Notes: generated from the letters alone by a model not told the origin. DNA of 64,000 bases from an uncultured Polaribacter sp. (GCA_943788865.1 CALSRX010000004.1:558001-622000); one strand, 5' to 3'; counted from the stretch's first letter, positions 34,005 through 43,461 are shown. Translations and numbers: made by a program.

Positions 34005-34956
34005 GTGTAAACTTGTTGTAAAAATAATTCGCAGCTGCTAAATCTTCTATTGCATGTCCAACTGATTTAAAAAGTGTAATTTCTGAATCTGAAATGCGTC
34101 CATCTTTTTGATGATTACACAATTGAAATAAATCTGCTTTGATGTCTTCTTCTTTCAGTGTGCCATTTTGCAACGGAATTACAATATCGCCACTTTCTTT
34201 TAATCCGCCTTGAAAAGTATCAATAAAAACAGTCGCTTTCATAATTGCTTCATCATCTGCTTCTCGCATGTCTTTTTTATAAGCACCAACTAAATCGATG
34301 TGTTGTCCTGGTTTTAAATGTTTACCGAAAATTAAAGGCTCTTTTGATAGTGTTGCACAAGAAATAATGTCTACTTCAGAAATTTTTTCTTCGATTCTTT
34401 GTATCGCAGTCACTGAAAATTTCTCATGTTTTAATGCATTACAAATGGCTTTTGCTTTTTCTAAATTCCGACCCCAGACATACACTTTTGTAATAGGTCT
34501 AACTGCAGCGTGAGCTTTGATTAAATTTTTTGATAAAGCTCCTGTGCCTATCATTAATAAAGAGGTAGCATTTTTTTTGGATAAAAAAGAGGATGCTAAT
34601 GCAGAAGTAGCTGCCGTTCTTTTTGCTGTTAAACTTTTTGCTTCTAAAATTGCTTTGATAGATCCTTTTATGGCATCAAAATAAATATAGGTTCCTTGAA
34701 TTGAAGGTAAATTATATTGGCCATTTTCTGGACTTATCGTAACAATTTTTACACCAGCTGTTTTACTTGGATTCCATGCAGGCATTAATAATAAAGTTGA
34801 ATCTGCATTTACAACAGGATTGGGGAAATCATGATGATGACGCATGGGTACTATTACAGCATTATCAGAAAAATGTATTTTAATTTCAGAAATCAACTCC
34901 ATAAAATTGGTGTTATTCTCAATGAATTCATTACTAATTTGCTCGATTTTATCCAT
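33997..34956 (-). CDS. Ornithine cyclodeaminase/mu-crystallin family; probable 1-pyrroline-2-carboxylate reductase
   Basis: 319 residues. The NAD(P)-binding Rossmann segment MIGTGALSKNLIKAHAAVRP is at about 137-156, preceded by a KRTAATSALASSFLS block, which is typical. Members next to trans-3-hydroxyproline dehydratases reduce 1-pyrroline-2-carboxylate to L-proline. It is the first gene of the minus-strand set; its stop overlaps the dehydratase start, so the two are coupled. No consensus -7 element was seen upstream. Cyclodeaminase activity on ornithine is the alternative but less likely here. Confidence 0.9.
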   Translation of the reverse strand: MDKIEQISNEFIENNTNFMELISEIKIHFSDNAVIVPMRHHHDFPNPVVNADSTLLLMPAWNPSKTAGVKIVTISPENGQYNLPSIQGTYIYFDAIKGSIKAILEAKSLTAKRTAATSALASSFLSKKNATSLLMIGTGALSKNLIKAHAAVRPITKVYVWGRNLEKAKAICNALKHEKFSVTAIQRIEEKISEVDIISCATLSKEPLIFGKHLKPGQHIDLVGAYKKDMREADDEAIMKATVFIDTFQGGLKESGDIVIPLQNGTLKEEDIKADLFQLCNHQKDGRISDSEITLFKSVGHAIEDLAAANYFYNKFTHE

Positions 34957-35094
34957 AAGTTAAAAATAAGTAAATCTGTAGATATTATAGCATACTAACT
35001 TGCTTTATCGTAACATACGCGAATACTTGGTTAATATTGTATTATGTGATTGTTTGTAGCTCAATAGACAACGCTATATAAAAGGTTTTCTTTG

Positions 35095-35102
35095 TAGCTT
35101 TG
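35095..35102 (+). promoter_or_regulatory. -7 promoter element of adenine deaminase
   Basis: TAGCTTTG, an exact TAnnTTTG match 20 bases before the ATG at 35122. It lies in the 165-base divergent gap between this gene and the hydroxyproline minus-strand set. Confidence 0.5.
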
Positions 35103-35121
35103 TAAGTAGTAAAACAAACTT

Positions 35122-36744
35122 ATGATTGTACAAGGAAATATTGTTGACATACAAAAAAGAAAAATTTTTAAAGGTGAAATTGCACTTGAAAATGGAAAAA
35201 TAGCTTCAATTAGGGAAGTCAATCACGCAGTAGAAAATTATATACTCCCTGGTTTTGTAGATGCGCATATTCATATTGAAAGTTCGATGCTGGTTCCGTC
35301 TGAATTTGCAAAGATTGCCGTTGTCCACGGAACTGTTGCAACAGTTTCAGATCCGCATGAAATCGCCAATGTTATGGGTGTAAAAGGAGTTGAATTTATG
35401 ATTGAAAACGGAAAGAAAGTTCCGTTAAAATTTAATTTTGGAGCCCCTTCTTGTGTGCCTGCTACTTCTTTTGAAAGTGCTGGAGCTATCATAAATTCTG
35501 ATGATATAAAATTGATGTTGGAAAATCCAGACATCAACTATTTAGCAGAAATGATGAATTACCCAGGTGTGTTGTTTGATGATGAGGAAGTGCTTAAAAA
35601 GATTCAGCATGCAAAAAACAATAACAAACCCATTGATGGCCATGCTCCAGGTTTACGAGGTGATGATATCACCAAATACATTGCAGCAGGAATTTCTACA
35701 GATCATGAGTGTTTTAACTTTGAAGAAGCCTTAGAAAAGCTACAAAAAGGAATGAAAGTGATTATTCGTGAAGGAAGTGCAGCCAAAAATTTTGAAGCCT
35801 TGATAGATTTGTTACCAGAATATTATGAAAACATGTTATTTTGTTCAGATGATAAACATCCAGATGATTTATTGTTGGGGCATATCAATCAACTATGTGA
35901 ACGTGCTGTAGCGAAAGGAATCGATGTTTTTAAAGTGTTGCAAGTGGCGTGTGTAAATCCTGTAAAACATTATAAATTAGATGTTGGTTTGTTGCAAAAA
36001 GATGATGCTGCAGATTTTATTGTCGTCGAAAATCTAGAAAAATTTAAGGTTTTAGAAACCTATATTAATGGAGAATTGGTTGCTAAAAATGGAGAGAGTT
36101 TTGTGCAATCTGTAGATTTTGAAGTGTTGAATAATTTTAATACTGATTTTAAAAAGATTTCTGATTTTGAATTTAAATCAGCTGCAAAAAAAATACGAGT
36201 TATTGAAGTGTTGGATGGCGAATTGGTGACCAATGAAATTATAAGAGATTCATTCATTGAAAATGGAAATATCGTTTCTGATGTATCCAATGATATTTTA
36301 AAAATGACAGTTGTCAATCGATATAGAAATGAAACTCCTTCAATTGCATTTATCAAAAATTTCGGAATTAAAGAAGGTGCTATTGCAAGTTCTGTTGGGC
36401 ACGATTCTCATAACATTATTGCAGTTGGAGTTTCTGATGAAATGATTTGTAAAGCAGTAAATGCAATTATCAAAAATAAAGGGGGAGTTTGTGCTGTGAA
36501 TGAATCCGAAGAAAAAATTGTTCCATTGCCAGTTGCTGGAATTATGTCTGATAAGACTGCATTAGAAATTGGCAAAGCATACGCCGAATTAGATAAAATG
36601 GCTAAAGAAATGGGGAGCAAGTTGCGTGCGCCTTATATGAGTTTGTCATTTATGGCGTTGTTGGTAATTCCGTCTTTAAAATTAAGTGATAAAGGACTTT
36701 TTAATGGTGATTCTTTTCAGTTTACATCGTTAGAAATTAATTAG
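35122..36744 (+). CDS. ade: Adenine deaminase
   Basis: 540 residues, the usual length of Ade-type (amidohydrolase superfamily) adenine deaminases. It turns adenine into hypoxanthine plus ammonia for purine salvage. Seen are [15 protein letters not shown] (HxH metal site, about 48-62), [24 protein letters not shown] and the C-terminal [12 protein letters not shown] domain that is specific to this family. It is transcribed alone from the promoter just upstream. Identification secure. Confidence 0.95.
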   Translation: MIVQGNIVDIQKRKIFKGEIALENGKIASIREVNHAVENYILPGFVDAHIHIESSMLVPSEFAKIAVVHGTVATVSDPHEIANVMGVKGVEFMIENGKKVPLKFNFGAPSCVPATSFESAGAIINSDDIKLMLENPDINYLAEMMNYPGVLFDDEEVLKKIQHAKNNNKPIDGHAPGLRGDDITKYIAAGISTDHECFNFEEALEKLQKGMKVIIREGSAAKNFEALIDLLPEYYENMLFCSDDKHPDDLLLGHINQLCERAVAKGIDVFKVLQVACVNPVKHYKLDVGLLQKDDAADFIVVENLEKFKVLETYINGELVAKNGESFVQSVDFEVLNNFNTDFKKISDFEFKSAAKKIRVIEVLDGELVTNEIIRDSFIENGNIVSDVSNDILKMTVVNRYRNETPSIAFIKNFGIKEGAIASSVGHDSHNIIAVGVSDEMICKAVNAIIKNKGGVCAVNESEEKIVPLPVAGIMSDKTALEIGKAYAELDKMAKEMGSKLRAPYMSLSFMALLVIPSLKLSDKGLFNGDSFQFTSLEIN

Positions 36745-36763
36745 CGTTTTTCAATTAATAATG

Positions 36764-36771
36764 TACTTTTG
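36764..36771 (+). promoter_or_regulatory. -7 promoter element of the PhnA-like gene
   Basis: TACTTTTG, an exact TAnnTTTG match 19 bases before the ATG at 36790. Confidence 0.5.
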
Positions 36772-36789
36772 TACAACTAAAATTACAAC

Positions 36790-37386
36790 ATGAGTTTATT
36801 ACAGGAATTACAAGATAGAAGCGGGAGCCAATGTGAATTATGTGCTTCAACAACAAATTTATCCATTTATGAAGTCAAACCTACGTTGACTGGTGGAGGT
36901 GGAGTAGATGGAAGTTTACTAGCTTGTGAAACGTGTATTGATCAAATTGACAATCCAGAAAACACAGATGCAAATCACTGGCGTTGTTTAAATGATTCTA
37001 TGTGGAGCGAACACAGAGCTGTAAAAGTAGTTGCTTGGAGACTATTATCTCGTTTAAGAAAAGAAGGTTGGCCACAAGATTTACTTGATATGATGTATTT
37101 AGAAGATGATGATTTGCGTTTTGCAAAAGAAACTGGAGATCATTTAGATGAAAGCGAAAAAATTATTCACAGAGATGCAAACGGAGCCATTTTAGAGGCA
37201 GGAGATTCTGTTGTTTTAATAAAAGACTTAAAAGTAAAAGGTTCTAGCATGGTTGCCAAACAAGGTACAGCTGTTCGTAGAATTTCTTTGGATAGAGAAA
37301 ACGCTAAATATATTGAAGGTAAAGTAGGCCCGACTCAAATAGTAATTATTACGGATTACGTGAAAAAAATTTCTGAGAAAGAGTAG
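36790..37386 (+). CDS. PhnA domain protein (zinc-ribbon plus SH3-like)
   Basis: 198 residues. The N-terminal part holds a zinc-ribbon-like pair (CELC about 15-18 and CETC about 46-49). The middle is helical (EHRAVKVVAWRLLSRL). The C-terminal PhnA domain (about 130-195) has DANGAILEAGDSV, KDLKVKGSS and IEGKVGPTQIVI. Despite the name, no phosphonate-degradation role is established for this family. It stands alone between two promoter/repeat regions. Confidence 0.88.
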   Translation: MSLLQELQDRSGSQCELCASTTNLSIYEVKPTLTGGGGVDGSLLACETCIDQIDNPENTDANHWRCLNDSMWSEHRAVKVVAWRLLSRLRKEGWPQDLLDMMYLEDDDLRFAKETGDHLDESEKIIHRDANGAILEAGDSVVLIKDLKVKGSSMVAKQGTAVRRISLDRENAKYIEGKVGPTQIVIITDYVKKISEKE

Positions 37387-37391
37387 TTGTT

Positions 37392-37465
37392 GTCATTGCG
37401 AAGGAAGAATGACTGAAGCAATCTCATATTAATAAAAAGATTACTTCGTTTCACTCGTAATGACG
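37392..37465. repeat. GTCATTGCGA... dispersed palindromic repeat
   Basis: Starts GTCATTGCGAAGG and ends CTCGTAATGAC, with GAAGCAATCTC and the partner AGATTACTTC in the middle. It fills the gap between the convergent PhnA-like and DUF4407 genes and abuts the stop of the latter. Confidence 0.75.
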
Positions 37466-38563
37466 TTACAACATTTTTTGCTGTTTCTTATAAAAAGCAT
37501 CGGCTTGCAATTGCATTAATTCTCTTGCTTTTTTTCTTTTATAGTTATAGAGTTCTTCTTCGTCAGAAATGTCATCGTATACTTTCTTATTGATGATGTC
37601 TGTATGTAACATTTCATTGCGTTGGTCTACTTTTTGAGCAACCCAATTTTTAATAGCAGATTCTTCATCTTCTAGTTTATAATCAAATTCTCCTTTCGGA
37701 GCAATTAATTTTGCAAAAATTGGAGAAGTTTCTATCGCCAAAAACAACAAGAAAATAAAAAATGAAGGAATAAAAGGTAGTTTTCCTAAAGCATTAATTC
37801 GAGCCATTAAACCATCAAAATTTGTGATGATGGGCTGCGTTTTAACTTCTTGATTTTTTTGAGAAGTTACCAAGCTTGCTAAATGTGCTTCTTTGCTTAA
37901 AATTTTAGTATTGTTAGCAATCTTTAATTGTTTTAATTCTGCTAATGCAGCATCATGTTTTTGTCTTTTTTCAGCATACACAGGACCTTTTCCAACTAAC
38001 AAAGTTCCTTTTCTGCCTTCAGCTTCTGAAATGTAAGTTTCATATAAGGCGTCTGTTTCTTTTTCTTTGGATGTAATTTCGTTTTTTAATGCGGCTATTT
38101 CTTGATTTGTTTGTTCAATTTCTGGAGTGTATTGCTGTGCAATTTGGACTTTATTATCTAAGGTCATTTGGTTTTTTTCTGTTAGCAATACCTGATTGAT
38201 TTCTTTTTCAAATAATTTTAATTCTAATGGTTTAGAAATCACGATTGCTATGATAATTGCCAATATGATTCTTGGAGTTGCTTGTGCAACTTCTTTCCAT
38301 TTTTGGTCTCTTTTTTTTATGGTTGAAACGATAAATCGGTCTAAATTAAAAATCAACAATCCCCAAATGAGTCCAAAAATTACCGCAATAATATAATTAT
38401 CAAAAACAGTGTACAAAGCATAGCTAGAAGCAATAAATGCCATTACAGCCGTAAAGAAAACAGTGGCGCCAATGCCGACATATTTGTTTTGTTCTCCATT
38501 AGAGCAATTAGAAATAATAGTGGTGTCTACACCAGAGCATATAAGAAAAAATCGTTTTAACAT
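37466..38563 (-). CDS. DUF4407 membrane protein
   Basis: 365 residues. Three N-terminal membrane helices (about 28-52, 56-73, 96-112) are followed by a long charged coiled-coil-like region (about 120-240), a fourth helix (about 260-280) and a cytoplasmic tail rich in Glu, Lys and Gln. This order matches DUF4407, a family common in Bacteroidetes with no proven function. It lies alone between dispersed repeats. Confidence 0.85.
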   Translation of the reverse strand: MLKRFFLICSGVDTTIISNCSNGEQNKYVGIGATVFFTAVMAFIASSYALYTVFDNYIIAVIFGLIWGLLIFNLDRFIVSTIKKRDQKWKEVAQATPRIILAIIIAIVISKPLELKLFEKEINQVLLTEKNQMTLDNKVQIAQQYTPEIEQTNQEIAALKNEITSKEKETDALYETYISEAEGRKGTLLVGKGPVYAEKRQKHDAALAELKQLKIANNTKILSKEAHLASLVTSQKNQEVKTQPIITNFDGLMARINALGKLPFIPSFFIFLLFLAIETSPIFAKLIAPKGEFDYKLEDEESAIKNWVAQKVDQRNEMLHTDIINKKVYDDISDEEELYNYKRKKARELMQLQADAFYKKQQKML

Positions 38564-38576
38564 AGTAGTTGTTTTT

Positions 38577-38640
38577 TGTCAGTTCGAGTGAATTTATGAG
38601 GAACGAATAAATTTGTATCGAGAACCTTCGAAGTGACATT
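38577..38640. repeat. Degenerate TCGAG-type palindromic repeat
   Basis: Begins TGTCAGTTCGAG and ends CTTCGAAGTGACATT, with GTATCGAGAACC between; a diverged copy of the family at 39451-39514 and 45321-45400. Confidence 0.6.
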
Positions 38641-38680
38641 CGTATGCTATTAGAACGCTTGTTATGATAAAATGTTACAC

Positions 38681-38708
38681 AAAAAAGCCATTCATTTGAG
38701 CGGCTTTT
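38681..38708. terminator. Hairpin, imperfect sister of the terminator at 39522
   Basis: GCCATTCAT/TTGAGCGGC stem with one mismatch and one G-T pair, flanked by A6 and T4. It is nearly the same sequence as the perfect terminator 39522-39552 on the other side of the PPIase gene, so one may be a duplicate of the other. Confidence 0.6.
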
Positions 38709-38812
38709 AAGTATTATTGTTTTTTTTGAGGCGGAGTTGGAGGTATGTTTTTAAAAATATCTTTTTCATACATTTGTTCAAATCAAAAATCAAACCAACA
38801 AAAATTTATAAA

Positions 38813-39439
38813 ATGAAGAAAATACTATTCATAGTAAGTATCGTTCTAATAGCGTCTTGTGCTCCAAAGAAATTCAATCAAAAATGGTTAAAGGCTGAAG
38901 CACCAAATACGTTTAAAGCGCGTTTTGAAACCACCCAAGGTAATTTTGATATTGTTGCAAGAAGAGCTTGGTCTCCTAAAGGGGTTGACCGATTGTATCA
39001 ATTGATTAAATATGGTTATTATGATGATGTTGCTATTTTTAGAGTGGTGCCAAATTTTGTAGCTCAATTCGGAATTCATAACGATAGTATTATCAATAAA
39101 CGTTGGAGAGACAATAAGATTGATGACGAACCAGTACTTGCCAAAAACGAAGCAATGTCAATTTCATTTGCTAGAGGAGGTGCAAATACAAGGTCCAATC
39201 AATTGTATATCAATTTAAAAGACAACTATCGTTTAGATACCTATAAAGGACCTGGTGTTACAGGGTTTCCAGTAATTGCTAAAGTAATTGCAGGGAAAGA
39301 AAATATATTAAAATTTTATGATGGTTATGGTGCAGAACTAGGGAGAAAGCAAGACTCAATTGCAAAGTTTGGAAATACATATTTAAGAGAAAAATATCCA
39401 AAAGTAGATTATATAAAGAAAGCGTATTTTATAAAATAA
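38813..39439 (+). CDS. Cyclophilin-type peptidyl-prolyl isomerase, lipoprotein
   Basis: 208 residues from the ATG at 38813. An ATG 96 bases upstream would add a basic stretch in front of the signal and is rejected. Lipobox IASC (Cys16). The cyclophilin fold is recognisable: FETTQGNFDIVARR, RLYQLIKYGYYDDVAIFRVVPNFVAQFG, MSISFARGGANTRSNQLYINL and FPVIAKVIAGKENI. It speeds proline cis-trans isomerisation in periplasmic folding. It is flanked by near-identical hairpins and by dispersed repeats. Confidence 0.9.
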   Translation: MKKILFIVSIVLIASCAPKKFNQKWLKAEAPNTFKARFETTQGNFDIVARRAWSPKGVDRLYQLIKYGYYDDVAIFRVVPNFVAQFGIHNDSIINKRWRDNKIDDEPVLAKNEAMSISFARGGANTRSNQLYINLKDNYRLDTYKGPGVTGFPVIAKVIAGKENILKFYDGYGAELGRKQDSIAKFGNTYLREKYPKVDYIKKAYFIK

Positions 39440-39450
39440 AAACATGTTAT

Positions 39451-39514
39451 TGTCTGTTCGAGCGGAGTCGAGAACTAATAATATAAAGAGACATTTCGAC
39501 CCCCTCAATGTGAC
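39451..39514. repeat. TCGAGCGGAGTCGAGA dispersed palindromic repeat
   Basis: Begins TGTCTGTTCGAGCGGAG and ends TCAATGTGACA; the first arm equals that within the glycosyltransferase gene. The right arm is degenerate (TTTCGACCCCCTCAATG). Confidence 0.75.
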
Positions 39515-39521
39515 AATAAAT

Positions 39522-39552
39522 AAAAAAAGCCGCTCATTTGAGCGGCTTTTTT
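39522..39552. terminator. Bidirectional terminator between the PPIase and S9 peptidase genes
   Basis: Perfect 8-bp stem GCCGCTCA/TGAGCGGC with a two-base loop, flanked by A7 and T6, so it works on both strands for the two convergent genes. Confidence 0.85.
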
Positions 39553-39553
39553 A

Positions 39554-41740
39554 TTATTTAAAATTTGCTAAATCAAATTCTTTTGGTGGAGTTTCATTAC
39601 GTAAATGTGTAATAAAATAGTCCCAACGTTTTCTTGTCATGTAGTTTGTCATGTCTCCATATCCATGTCTTTGATTTGGAAATAAAATCATGTCAAAATC
39701 TTTATTCGCTTTAATCAATGCTTCAACCACTAACATGGTGTTAGAAGGTGGTACATTATTATCAATAGAACCATGAGTAATTAATAATTTACCCTTTAAG
39801 TTCCCTGCAATCAATTGGTTTGCTTGATTGTCATAATTTGTAGTTCCATCTCCTTTTCCTTCCATATTTCCTTCAACTAACAAACCTTGCCATTTTTCTC
39901 CCCAATCTGCTTCGTAGTTTCTATTATCGTGATTTCCAGCTCCAGAAACAGCAACATCATAAAAATCTGGATACGCAAAAAGGGCTCTTGTAGAAGCAAA
40001 TCCACCACCAGAATGGCCCCAAATTCCAACGCGTTCTATATCCATTCCTTTGTATTGTTGTGCCAATTGTTTGATAGCAGCAATATTATCTGGAATTCCG
40101 TTATCTCCCATGTTTCCATAATAGAAATCGTGAAAAGATTTAGATCTACTAGGTGTTCCCATAGCATCAACAGCAACCACTACAAAACCTAATTCTGCTA
40201 CTGCTTGAAAATCTCTCCATACGGGTCTAAATCCATAATTGCCAACACTTCCAGATTGTGGTCCAGGATATATATAATTTAAAACTGGATATTTTTCACT
40301 TTCATTATAATTGCTAGGCGTAAATAGTACGCCATATAAATCTGTTTTATTATCTCTTGCTTTTACATTAAATTCAATCGGGTCTTTATACCCTTGTGCT
40401 TTTAACTCAGAAATATCCGCAGTTTCTAAATCTACAATTTTATCACCATTTCTGTTTCTTAAAACAGATATTGGTGGAGTATCACTCATAGAATAGGTGT
40501 CTACAAAATAGTTCATATTTGGAGAAAAACTCACCGAATGTGTTCCTTTGTCTGGAGTTAAATTGGTCAATCCTTTTCCATCAAAACCTACTTTGTACAA
40601 ATAATCATGATATGGATTTCCTTCTTCTTTTCCTCCAGCAGTAAAGAAAATTTCTCTAGAATTTTCATCTACATGTCTAATTTGTTTTACCAACCAGTTT
40701 CCAGTAGTAATTTGATTTTTTAGTTGTTTCGTATTCAAATCATATAAATAAATATGACCCCAATCTGTTTTTTCTGAATACCAAATAAACTCGTTTGAGT
40801 CAAATAAAACCCTCCAGTTTTCTGCTCTTACACCAGATTCATAATAGGTGTCAGTCACTTCTTTATGAATTGAACTCACTTTACCCGTTCTTGTATCTGC
40901 AATTTGTAAATGGGCCTCTTTATGGTCTCTAGAGCCAGAAACAAAGGCAAATTTTGATCCATCATTGCTCCATTGAGCATCTAATAAAGCACCACCACGA
41001 CCAGCAATGTGGTCTGTAGTTGATCCTCTTTGGAAGTCTTTACCCATTTTTAAACGCACCATTTTTGGTCTTGCCCCTAAATGAATAATTACACGTTCTA
41101 TAGTGAAAATAGTTTTATCTCCAGGCAATGGATGTTTCCATGCTTCTAATTTTGGGTGTCCTACATTGGTTGTTGTTAAATACATTTCGCCAACCCCACG
41201 AGCATCTTGTTGAAACGTTGCAATTTTATCTGAATTTGGAGACCATTTTAAAACAGCATTATCTCCTCTTGTCCAACCAGCATTGTTGGTTGCATAACCG
41301 TAATCTTCTTTTCCATCAAATGTTAACTGAGTTTTCTTATTGGTTGATAAATCTCTAACCCATAAATTGTAATCATCAATATAGGCAGCTAATTTTCCGT
41401 TTGGAGAAACATGCTCATTTCTAGTTGCTTTTCCGTAAGGCGATGTTGCTTTTGGAGCTTTATAATCCGTTAGGGTCGTTTTCTCTTTTGTGTTGGCGTT
41501 TACTGAAACATATTCAGTTCCGTTTTTTGTTGTTTTAGAATATACAAGCACGTCATCGCTAGTCCAATTTTGAGAATTAATTTGATTATGAACCATTCCG
41601 TACCAACTACGTTGCATATACTTGGTTGCATTTTTATATTCATCTGCCGTGCGTTGCTTCTTTTCTGTAGAAGTGGCACAAGCCATTAAAAGCAGTACTG
41701 TTAGAGATAACAGACTTGCTTTTTGAAGTAAATTTTTCAT
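39554..41740 (-). CDS. S9-family DPP-IV-like peptidase, lipoprotein
   Basis: 728 residues. Lipobox LMAC (Cys21). An eight-bladed DPP-IV-type propeller (about 60-460) is followed by the hydrolase domain with Ser577 (WGHSGGGFA), Asp660 (GSIDNN) and His692 (RHGY). It releases N-terminal dipeptides, commonly Xaa-Pro or Xaa-Ala, in the periplasm. It differs in sequence from the S9 protein of the hydroxyproline locus at 18910-21177. It is followed upstream (70 bases) by the M20 dipeptidase gene on the same strand, so the two may form a peptide-use pair. Confidence 0.93.
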   Translation of the reverse strand: MKNLLQKASLLSLTVLLLMACATSTEKKQRTADEYKNATKYMQRSWYGMVHNQINSQNWTSDDVLVYSKTTKNGTEYVSVNANTKEKTTLTDYKAPKATSPYGKATRNEHVSPNGKLAAYIDDYNLWVRDLSTNKKTQLTFDGKEDYGYATNNAGWTRGDNAVLKWSPNSDKIATFQQDARGVGEMYLTTTNVGHPKLEAWKHPLPGDKTIFTIERVIIHLGARPKMVRLKMGKDFQRGSTTDHIAGRGGALLDAQWSNDGSKFAFVSGSRDHKEAHLQIADTRTGKVSSIHKEVTDTYYESGVRAENWRVLFDSNEFIWYSEKTDWGHIYLYDLNTKQLKNQITTGNWLVKQIRHVDENSREIFFTAGGKEEGNPYHDYLYKVGFDGKGLTNLTPDKGTHSVSFSPNMNYFVDTYSMSDTPPISVLRNRNGDKIVDLETADISELKAQGYKDPIEFNVKARDNKTDLYGVLFTPSNYNESEKYPVLNYIYPGPQSGSVGNYGFRPVWRDFQAVAELGFVVVAVDAMGTPSRSKSFHDFYYGNMGDNGIPDNIAAIKQLAQQYKGMDIERVGIWGHSGGGFASTRALFAYPDFYDVAVSGAGNHDNRNYEADWGEKWQGLLVEGNMEGKGDGTTNYDNQANQLIAGNLKGKLLITHGSIDNNVPPSNTMLVVEALIKANKDFDMILFPNQRHGYGDMTNYMTRKRWDYFITHLRNETPPKEFDLANFK

Positions 41741-41810
41741 TGGTTGAGTTTTAATTAGTTTGTATAAAAGTATTTGATTTTACTGCTGTGTTGAGTTAAA
41801 AAACAGTTAA

Positions 41811-43202
41811 TTATTTAGTTTTCAACTCGGTAAAGTATTTATAAAATAACGGAATGGTTTCGATTCCTTTTAGGTAATTGAAAATTCCGAAATGCTCATT
41901 TGGCGAATGAATGGCATCAGAATCTAATCCAAAGCCCATTAAAATAGTTTTGCTTTTCAATTCTTTTTCAAACAAGGCAACAATCGGAATAGATCCACCA
42001 CTTCGTTGCGGAATTGGAGTTTTACCAAAAGTAGCTTCATAGGCTTTGCTTGCCGCTTGATAGCCAATATTGTCAATCGGAGTTACATATCCTTGTCCGC
42101 CATGATGCGGTTTTACTTCAACTGTAACTCCTGCTGGAGCAATACTTTCAAAATGCTTTTTAAACAATTCTGTAATTTCTTTCCAATCTTGATTTGGTAC
42201 CAAACGCATCGAAATTTTTGCAAACGCTTTAGAAGCAATCACTGTTTTTGCGCCTTCACCAATATAGCCACCCCAAATTCCGTTTACATCCAATGTTGGT
42301 CGTATAGAATTGCGTTCGTTGGTAGAATAGCCTTTTTCACCATAAACAGCATCAATGTTTAAGGCTTTTTTATAATTGTCTAAAGAAAATGGCGCTTTTG
42401 CCATTTCTGCTCTTTCTTCTGCTGATAACTCTTCTACGTTATCATAAAACCCAGGGATTGTTATATGATTATTTTCATCATGCAATGAAGCAATCATTTT
42501 TGTCAACACATTGATTGGATTAGCAACCGCACCTCCATACAACCCAGAATGTAAATCTCTATTTGGTCCGGTTACTTCAACTTGCACATAACTCAAACCT
42601 CGCAATCCGGTTGTAATAGACGGAATGTCATTGGCAATCATACCCGTATCAGAAATTAAAATAACATCATTGGCTAATTTTTCTTGATTGCGTTCTACAA
42701 ACCAACCTAAACTTTCTGAGCCAACTTCTTCTTCACCTTCAATCATAAATTTTACATTACAAGGTAAATTCCCTGTAGATGTCATGTATTCTAAAGCTTT
42801 TACATGCATAAACATTTGCCCTTTGTCATCACAAGCTCCACGCGCAAAAATGGCGCCTTCAGGGTGAATTTCTGTGGTTTTAATAACAGGTTCAAAAGGA
42901 GGAGAATCCCATAATTCAACTGGGTCTGCTGGTTGCACATCGTAATGTCCATAAACCAAAATAGTTGGTAAACTTGGGTCAATAATTTTTTCTCCATATA
43001 CAATTGGGTAGCCTGGAGTTTCACAAATTTCTACATTGTCACATCCTGCTTTTTCTAGGAATCCTTTTACAGCTTCAGAAGTGTTTAGCACATCTTGATT
43101 GAATGCAGGATCTGCACTTACAGAAGGCATTTTAAGAATTTCTATTAATTCGTTGATGAAACGTGCCTTGTTTGAATCGATATAATTTTTAATGTTTTGC
43201 AT
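41811..43202 (-). CDS. M20-family dipeptidase
   Basis: 463 residues with no signal peptide. Metal-site segments are visible: VYGHYDVQP (His and Asp, about 84-92), ARGACDDKGQ (bridging Asp), EGEEEVGSESL (catalytic and metal Glu, about 155-165) and a SDTGM segment; the lid/dimer domain follows. M20 dipeptidases of this type split a broad range of dipeptides in the cytosol. The -7-like element TATTTTTG lies on the minus strand at 43223-43230, 20 bases upstream. Confidence 0.92.
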   Translation of the reverse strand: MQNIKNYIDSNKARFINELIEILKMPSVSADPAFNQDVLNTSEAVKGFLEKAGCDNVEICETPGYPIVYGEKIIDPSLPTILVYGHYDVQPADPVELWDSPPFEPVIKTTEIHPEGAIFARGACDDKGQMFMHVKALEYMTSTGNLPCNVKFMIEGEEEVGSESLGWFVERNQEKLANDVILISDTGMIANDIPSITTGLRGLSYVQVEVTGPNRDLHSGLYGGAVANPINVLTKMIASLHDENNHITIPGFYDNVEELSAEERAEMAKAPFSLDNYKKALNIDAVYGEKGYSTNERNSIRPTLDVNGIWGGYIGEGAKTVIASKAFAKISMRLVPNQDWKEITELFKKHFESIAPAGVTVEVKPHHGGQGYVTPIDNIGYQAASKAYEATFGKTPIPQRSGGSIPIVALFEKELKSKTILMGFGLDSDAIHSPNEHFGIFNYLKGIETIPLFYKYFTELKTK

Positions 43203-43252
43203 GATTGTTTTTTGATGAAACCCAAAAATACTAAAAATTGTAAAGAACTTCT

Positions 43253-43281
43253 TTGCAATTTATTAGTAATGTTTATATTTG
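43253..43281 (+). promoter_or_regulatory. Complete promoter of tRNA-Leu
   Basis: A -33 TTG (43253-43255), 18-base spacer and -7 TATATTTG (43274-43281) fit the Bacteroidetes consensus TTG-N17-23-TAnnTTTG, ending 10 bases before the tRNA 5' end. Confidence 0.75.
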
Positions 43282-43291
43282 CACTCCTTTT

Positions 43292-43373
43292 GCAGGCGTG
43301 GTGGAATTGGTAGACACGCTAGACTTAGGATCTAGTGCCGCAAGGTGTGAGAGTTCGAGTCTCTCCGCCTGTA
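43292..43373 (+). tRNA. tRNA-Leu (anticodon TAG)
   Basis: 82 bases. The acceptor stem is GCAGGCG with CGCCTGT (one G-T pair) and discriminator A. The anticodon arm is CTAGA-CTTAGGA-TCTAG with anticodon TAG, which reads CUA. The long variable arm of class II tRNAs (TGCCGCAAGGTG) and the GTTCGAGTC T-loop are present. The 3' CCA is not encoded. Confidence 0.95.
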
Positions 43374-43461
43374 CAAATTAAAACTTCATCTATTTGATTT
43401 TCAATTAGTTGAGGTTTTTTTGTTTTTAATTATGTACGATTTTTGTATTGCTAAGTAGTTT

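Noticed and set aside
34957..35121. Possible purine riboswitch in front of adenine deaminase
   Set aside because: No convincing three-way junction or conserved loop sequences; only a -7 promoter element was seen.
38714..38773. 19-residue minus-strand frame ending PPTPPQKKQ
   Set aside because: Too short to call a gene; no promoter seen. Kept only as a remark in a finding.
38717..38812. Long N-terminal extension of the PPIase
   Set aside because: It places a basic non-family stretch before the lipoprotein signal; the ATG at 38813 fits better.
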